This document shows, one piece after another, positions 19,864 through 21,691 of a stretch of DNA of 21,691 nt. Within the stretch, counting starts at the first letter, position 1. Each line of letters opens with the position of its first letter. This DNA is from Chara braunii (taxonomy: Eukaryota; Streptophyta; Charophyceae; Charales; Characeae), in contig BFEA01000099.1 of the NCBI GenBank assembly GCA_003427395.1, positions 2,687,650-2,709,340 on the forward strand. The letters run 5' to 3'. Under the pieces are notes generated by a model. It was not told the DNA's origin, did not search any database, and saw nothing but the letters and a program-made list of their open reading frames with translations. Made by a program: the position numbers and the translations under genes.

Positions 19864-20007
19864 TTTTTTTTTTTTTTTTTTTTTTCAAGAACAACAACCC
19901 GGGCGGTTGCTAGGTGTGCTGATATGAGCAGGCACATCTAGCAGCGCCGGGGAGGCTCCATCTATTGGTGGGGAGCAACACCTGCTGGAAAACGGGTCCA
20001 ACGTCCC
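19864..20007 (-). mobile_element. Short A-tailed element, copy B (SINE-like), poly(A) tail
   Basis: In the minus-strand sense it starts at 20007 with GGGACGTTGGACCCG, continues CCAGCAGGTGTTGCTCCCC, ACCAATAGATGGAGCC and CCGGC, and then has an 11-bp stem. The stem is formed by 19932-19942 with 19909-19919, one G-T wobble, 12-base loop. It ends in 22 A (T on plus, 19864-19885). It matches copy A block by block; the internal stem is stronger here. The tail type differs between the copies: pure A here, (AAT)n in A. Confidence 0.65.
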
Positions 20008-20019
20008 TTAGATACATCA

Positions 20020-20259
20020 TTGAAATGCAAAGATTGTTGGGCATATGACCATCTGAGTTCATGCTTCAGAGCTTCCTTCTCTCCCTCGGGGCTGCATATG
20101 TCACCCTTCCAATTTGCAGAGCTCCTACTTCCTGCTGGCCTAGCCCCACCTGGGGTGGTGTCCGCCTCTCTTTTACATGTACTCTTCTCGGGTGGCAGTG
20201 GTTGGACACCTAACCCCAGTGTTTGCAACCCCCCTGTTCATTGTTTCCCCTTTACCTGA
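20020..20259 (+). pseudogene. Possible ORF1 zinc-knuckle remnant of a related retroelement
   Basis: A 79-codon open frame starts MKCKDCWAYDHLSSC. The pattern C-X2-C-X4-H and the residues around it (C..C.AY.HL) match the LINE copy 2 knuckle CYKCRAYGHL. The remaining frame is Pro/Ser/Leu-rich and is not recognised. It begins just after the short element copy B. It is probably a fragment of another LINE family member; chance similarity over 10 residues is possible. Confidence 0.35.
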
Positions 20260-20940
20260 TCTCTTATGTCCCTTGGTCTGTCAAACCCTACCTCCTCCAC
20301 CCATTTCAATCTCCTATCCCTGTGGTTCATATTCCTTGAAGGCAGAGGGTCAGGCCACAGAGGCGGCACAATGAGGCAGATGCTTCCGGTAACCCGGCTT
20401 ACTTTGTTTGTCTGCCTGTCAGTAGTGGATGGGCGACAATGAGATGATGTCATGAGGGGCGCTATTTATAAGCCCGAAGCTGAGGGAATCCCAGTGGGTG
20501 TATGTGGAAGTTGTGTAACAGATACGACTGGGGGCATGTAGNTCAGAACCTGGTAATGTCTACTCCTGCTTCAGAAGGTTTTGCAGTATGAAATGTAGCT
20601 ATTCGGCCAGCGGGGCTCTCATCACCGCAAGGGCCGAAATATGATGCATTTGCTCGATGTTGTAGCCCATGAGTCCAGTCGATCCCCGTTTCTCGCCTTC
20701 GCCTCTCGGTTCAGCTTGTCTGTATTTTATGGTGAGCTGCCTCCGCTGCAATGGACTGGCGTCCAGCCCCAGTCTTTCTCCCCCAGATCGTGATCCTGGT
20801 CGGAATGCCTCATTTCCCCTCTCTCCTTGTCCCCTCTTTTCTCCCCTCCGGTGGTCATCCGTCGGTGCCGCTGTGGACCTCGTTATTTTTTTTGTCACCT
20901 CACTGGATGCTCTTATGTTTCCTGTAAACGAAGTTTCAAA
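20260..20940 (+). other. Unassigned region with a TATA-like site and an A-rich end
   Basis: No recognised gene. TATTTATAAG at 20463-20472 is a good TATA-box match, preceded by TGATGTCA (about 20443). Downstream sequence continues without a long convincing frame to an A-rich end at 20938-20956. The base at 20542 is undetermined (N). A Pro/Ser-rich frame at 20669-21010 reads into AT repeats and is not called. A transcription unit of about 450 bases is conceivable but unproven. Confidence 0.3.
20463..20472 (+). promoter_or_regulatory. TATA-box-like element
   Basis: TATTTATAAG sits in a GC-rich setting (GGGGCGC before, GCCCG after), which makes it stand out from AT-rich background. A start near 20495-20505 would be expected if it is used. 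No gene is identified downstream, so function is speculative. Confidence 0.3.
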
Positions 20941-20952
20941 AAAAAATAATAA

Positions 20953-20955
<3 letters not shown>

Positions 20956-20986
<31 letters not shown>

Positions 20987-21007
20987 GACGATATATATAT
21001 ATATATT
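20956..21007. repeat. AT microsatellite interrupted by TGTGACG
   Basis: (AT)n at about 20956-20983 and 20990-21007 flank the word TGTGACG. The same word followed by (AT)n recurs at 21184-21204, on the other side of the hammerhead ribozyme. Confidence 0.85.
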
Positions 21008-21049
21008 TGATTTTGGTTAAGGTAGATTATCATTTACAGGGTAATCAGT

Positions 21050-21131
21050 GAGGGGATTCTGCAGACTGTTGAGGGTTCAGCCTCCTGATGAGTCGGTGAA
21101 ACTCCGACGAAACAGTTTGTCACAACCCCTC
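21050..21131 (+). ncRNA. Hammerhead ribozyme, type III
   Basis: All conserved core parts are present in the right order. Stem III strand CAGACTGT (21062-21069), cleavage-site base T (21070, a GUU triplet), stem I GAGG (21071-21074) / CCTC (21081-21084) with loop GTTCAG, CTGATGA (21085-21091). Then stem II GTCGG (21092-21096) / CCGAC (21104-21108) with a 7-base loop, GAAA (21109-21112), and the second stem III strand (21113-21120). Stem III has 9 consecutive pairs counting the core A-T, two of them G-T. After an internal loop, GAGGGG (21050-21055) pairs with CCCCTC (21126-21131). Predicted cleavage is after 21070. Type III hammerheads in plant genomes are known from retrozymes; no flanking retrozyme LTR, primer-binding site or second copy is seen here. 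Confidence 0.9.
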
Positions 21132-21178
21132 GTTTGTTGTCCTCTTCTCTCTCTCTGCCTACGGTTTACCGGGCAATT

Positions 21179-21216
21179 CTGTTTGTGACGATATATATAT
21201 ATATCGTCACAAACAG
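21179..21216. repeat. 38-bp perfect palindrome
   Basis: CTGTTTGTGACG, a 14-base AT run and CGTCACAAACAG form two 19-base arms with no spacer and no mismatch. Its left arm shares TGTGACGATATATATAT with 20985-21001, so the hammerhead lies between two copies of this word about 199 bases apart. Confidence 0.95.
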
Positions 21217-21231
21217 ATATATATATATATA

Positions 21232-21340
21232 CAGGGTTACCAGCCCGTACGTACGGAGCCCCCCGGGCAGACCTCCGTACGTTCGGGCGTTCGGGGTCCT
21301 ATACAGGGCCCGAACCCGACGACATTCGGCCCCCGCAAAA
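21232..21340. repeat. GC-rich block beginning CAGGGTTACCAG, possible transposon terminus
   Basis: Directly after an AT run comes CAGGGTTACCAG, then the 12-bp palindrome CCGTACGTACGG (21245-21256), a second CTCCGTACG (about 21274) and CGTTCGGG repeats. CAGGG-type ends after an AT-rich 8-bp target are seen in hAT elements, but the other end lies outside the window and no transposase is visible, so the class is a guess. Confidence 0.25.
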
Positions 21341-21346
21341 AATTAT

Positions 21347-21691
21347 TTCGGGGCCTAAAAATATATATTTTTTCTGAATGTTTTTTTATGGGTTCTCTAT
21401 GACGTGAGGTACATGCGTATAAATTTTCAAGTCATTTGGCTAAGCCAAAAATGAATTAAAAATCGCCAAAGATGGCGGTGTCAAAACGTGCTCGCCCACG
21501 TTGTTTTTCACTTTTTACTTTTTGTTTTCACTTTAGTTCGGGGCCTAAACAATTTTATTCTTTTTTTTAACTTTTTTAGTGGGTTTTGTATTATGTGAAG
21601 TACACATCTGTGAATTTTAAGGGCATTTAGCTATGCCAAAAAAAAAATGAAAAATCGCCAAAGATGGCGGTGTCGAAAACATGCTCGACAC
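21347..21691 (+). repeat. Tandem repeat of about 190 bases, two units, running off the right edge
   Basis: Units start at TTCGGGGCCTAAA (21347 and 21537). Shared blocks include GTGGGTTTT-type sequence, GTGARGTACA, a GCCAAAA stretch and AAAATCGCCAAAGATGGCGG. In unit 1, TTTGGCTAAGCCAAA is a perfect 7-bp-arm palindrome. The window ends in a GTGTCG...CGACAC hairpin (21670-21691). No coding potential. Confidence 0.85.

Noticed and set aside
20532-20605. tRNA-like start (GGGGGCATGTAG, TCAGA, TGGTA) around the undetermined base
   Set aside because: The D-arm spacing is wrong, no T-arm (GGTTCGA-type box) follows and no acceptor stem closes. At best it is a decayed tRNA-derived head.

Overview
The window is eukaryotic, repeat-dominated DNA with no intact host gene that I can defend. 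Most of it is two diverged copies of one L1-like non-LTR retrotransposon (LINE) family, plus short A-tailed repeats, microsatellites and tandem arrays. The LINE layout (ORF1 with a zinc knuckle; ORF2 with apurinic-type endonuclease, FADD reverse transcriptase and a C-terminal CX2CX14HX4C finger) resembles LINEs of plants and streptophyte algae. A doubled plant-telomere-like word (TTAGGGTTT) fits this. A large, repeat-rich charophyte-like or plant genome is my best guess, held at about even odds; some repeats near the right edge would not look out of place in an animal.

Layout. 1-374: three hairpin-headed repeat modules read on the minus strand. 375-885: no gene, a polypurine tract. 885-6680 (minus): LINE copy 1, 5'-truncated, with an internal endonuclease deletion, stops and frameshifts. 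6684-7774 (plus): acidic, Asn-rich, coding-like low-complexity sequence ending in a plausible small intron. 8087-8200: dispersed repeat, a second copy of which lies at 19601-19710. 8269-9900: three unequal tandem units, each with a long GA tract and a CCACGTCA/TGACGTGG inverted repeat. 10261-10975: pyrimidine-rich tandem array just upstream of LINE copy 2. 11408-19145 (plus): LINE copy 2, with almost full-length ORF1 and ORF2 but many stops. 19354-20007: a cluster of short A-tailed elements and hairpin modules, two of them in inverted orientation. 20020-20940: a degraded zinc-knuckle fragment, a TATA-like site and an A-rich tail. 21050-21131: a complete type III hammerhead ribozyme fold. 21179-21216: a 38-bp perfect palindrome. 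21241-21691: a GC-rich terminus-like block and a roughly 190-bp tandem repeat running off the window.

How the parts relate. The two LINEs point away from each other (5' ends facing), with the GA and pyrimidine arrays between them. They are different members of one family rather than a recent duplication: the reverse transcriptase core is about three quarters identical by eye, while the ORF1 linkers are unrelated and carry separate in-frame duplications. Aligning them shows that most in-frame stop codons of one copy sit where the other has TGG (Trp). This pattern and the hammerhead ribozyme are the two observations I would follow first; the hairpin head shared by otherwise unlike short repeats is third.
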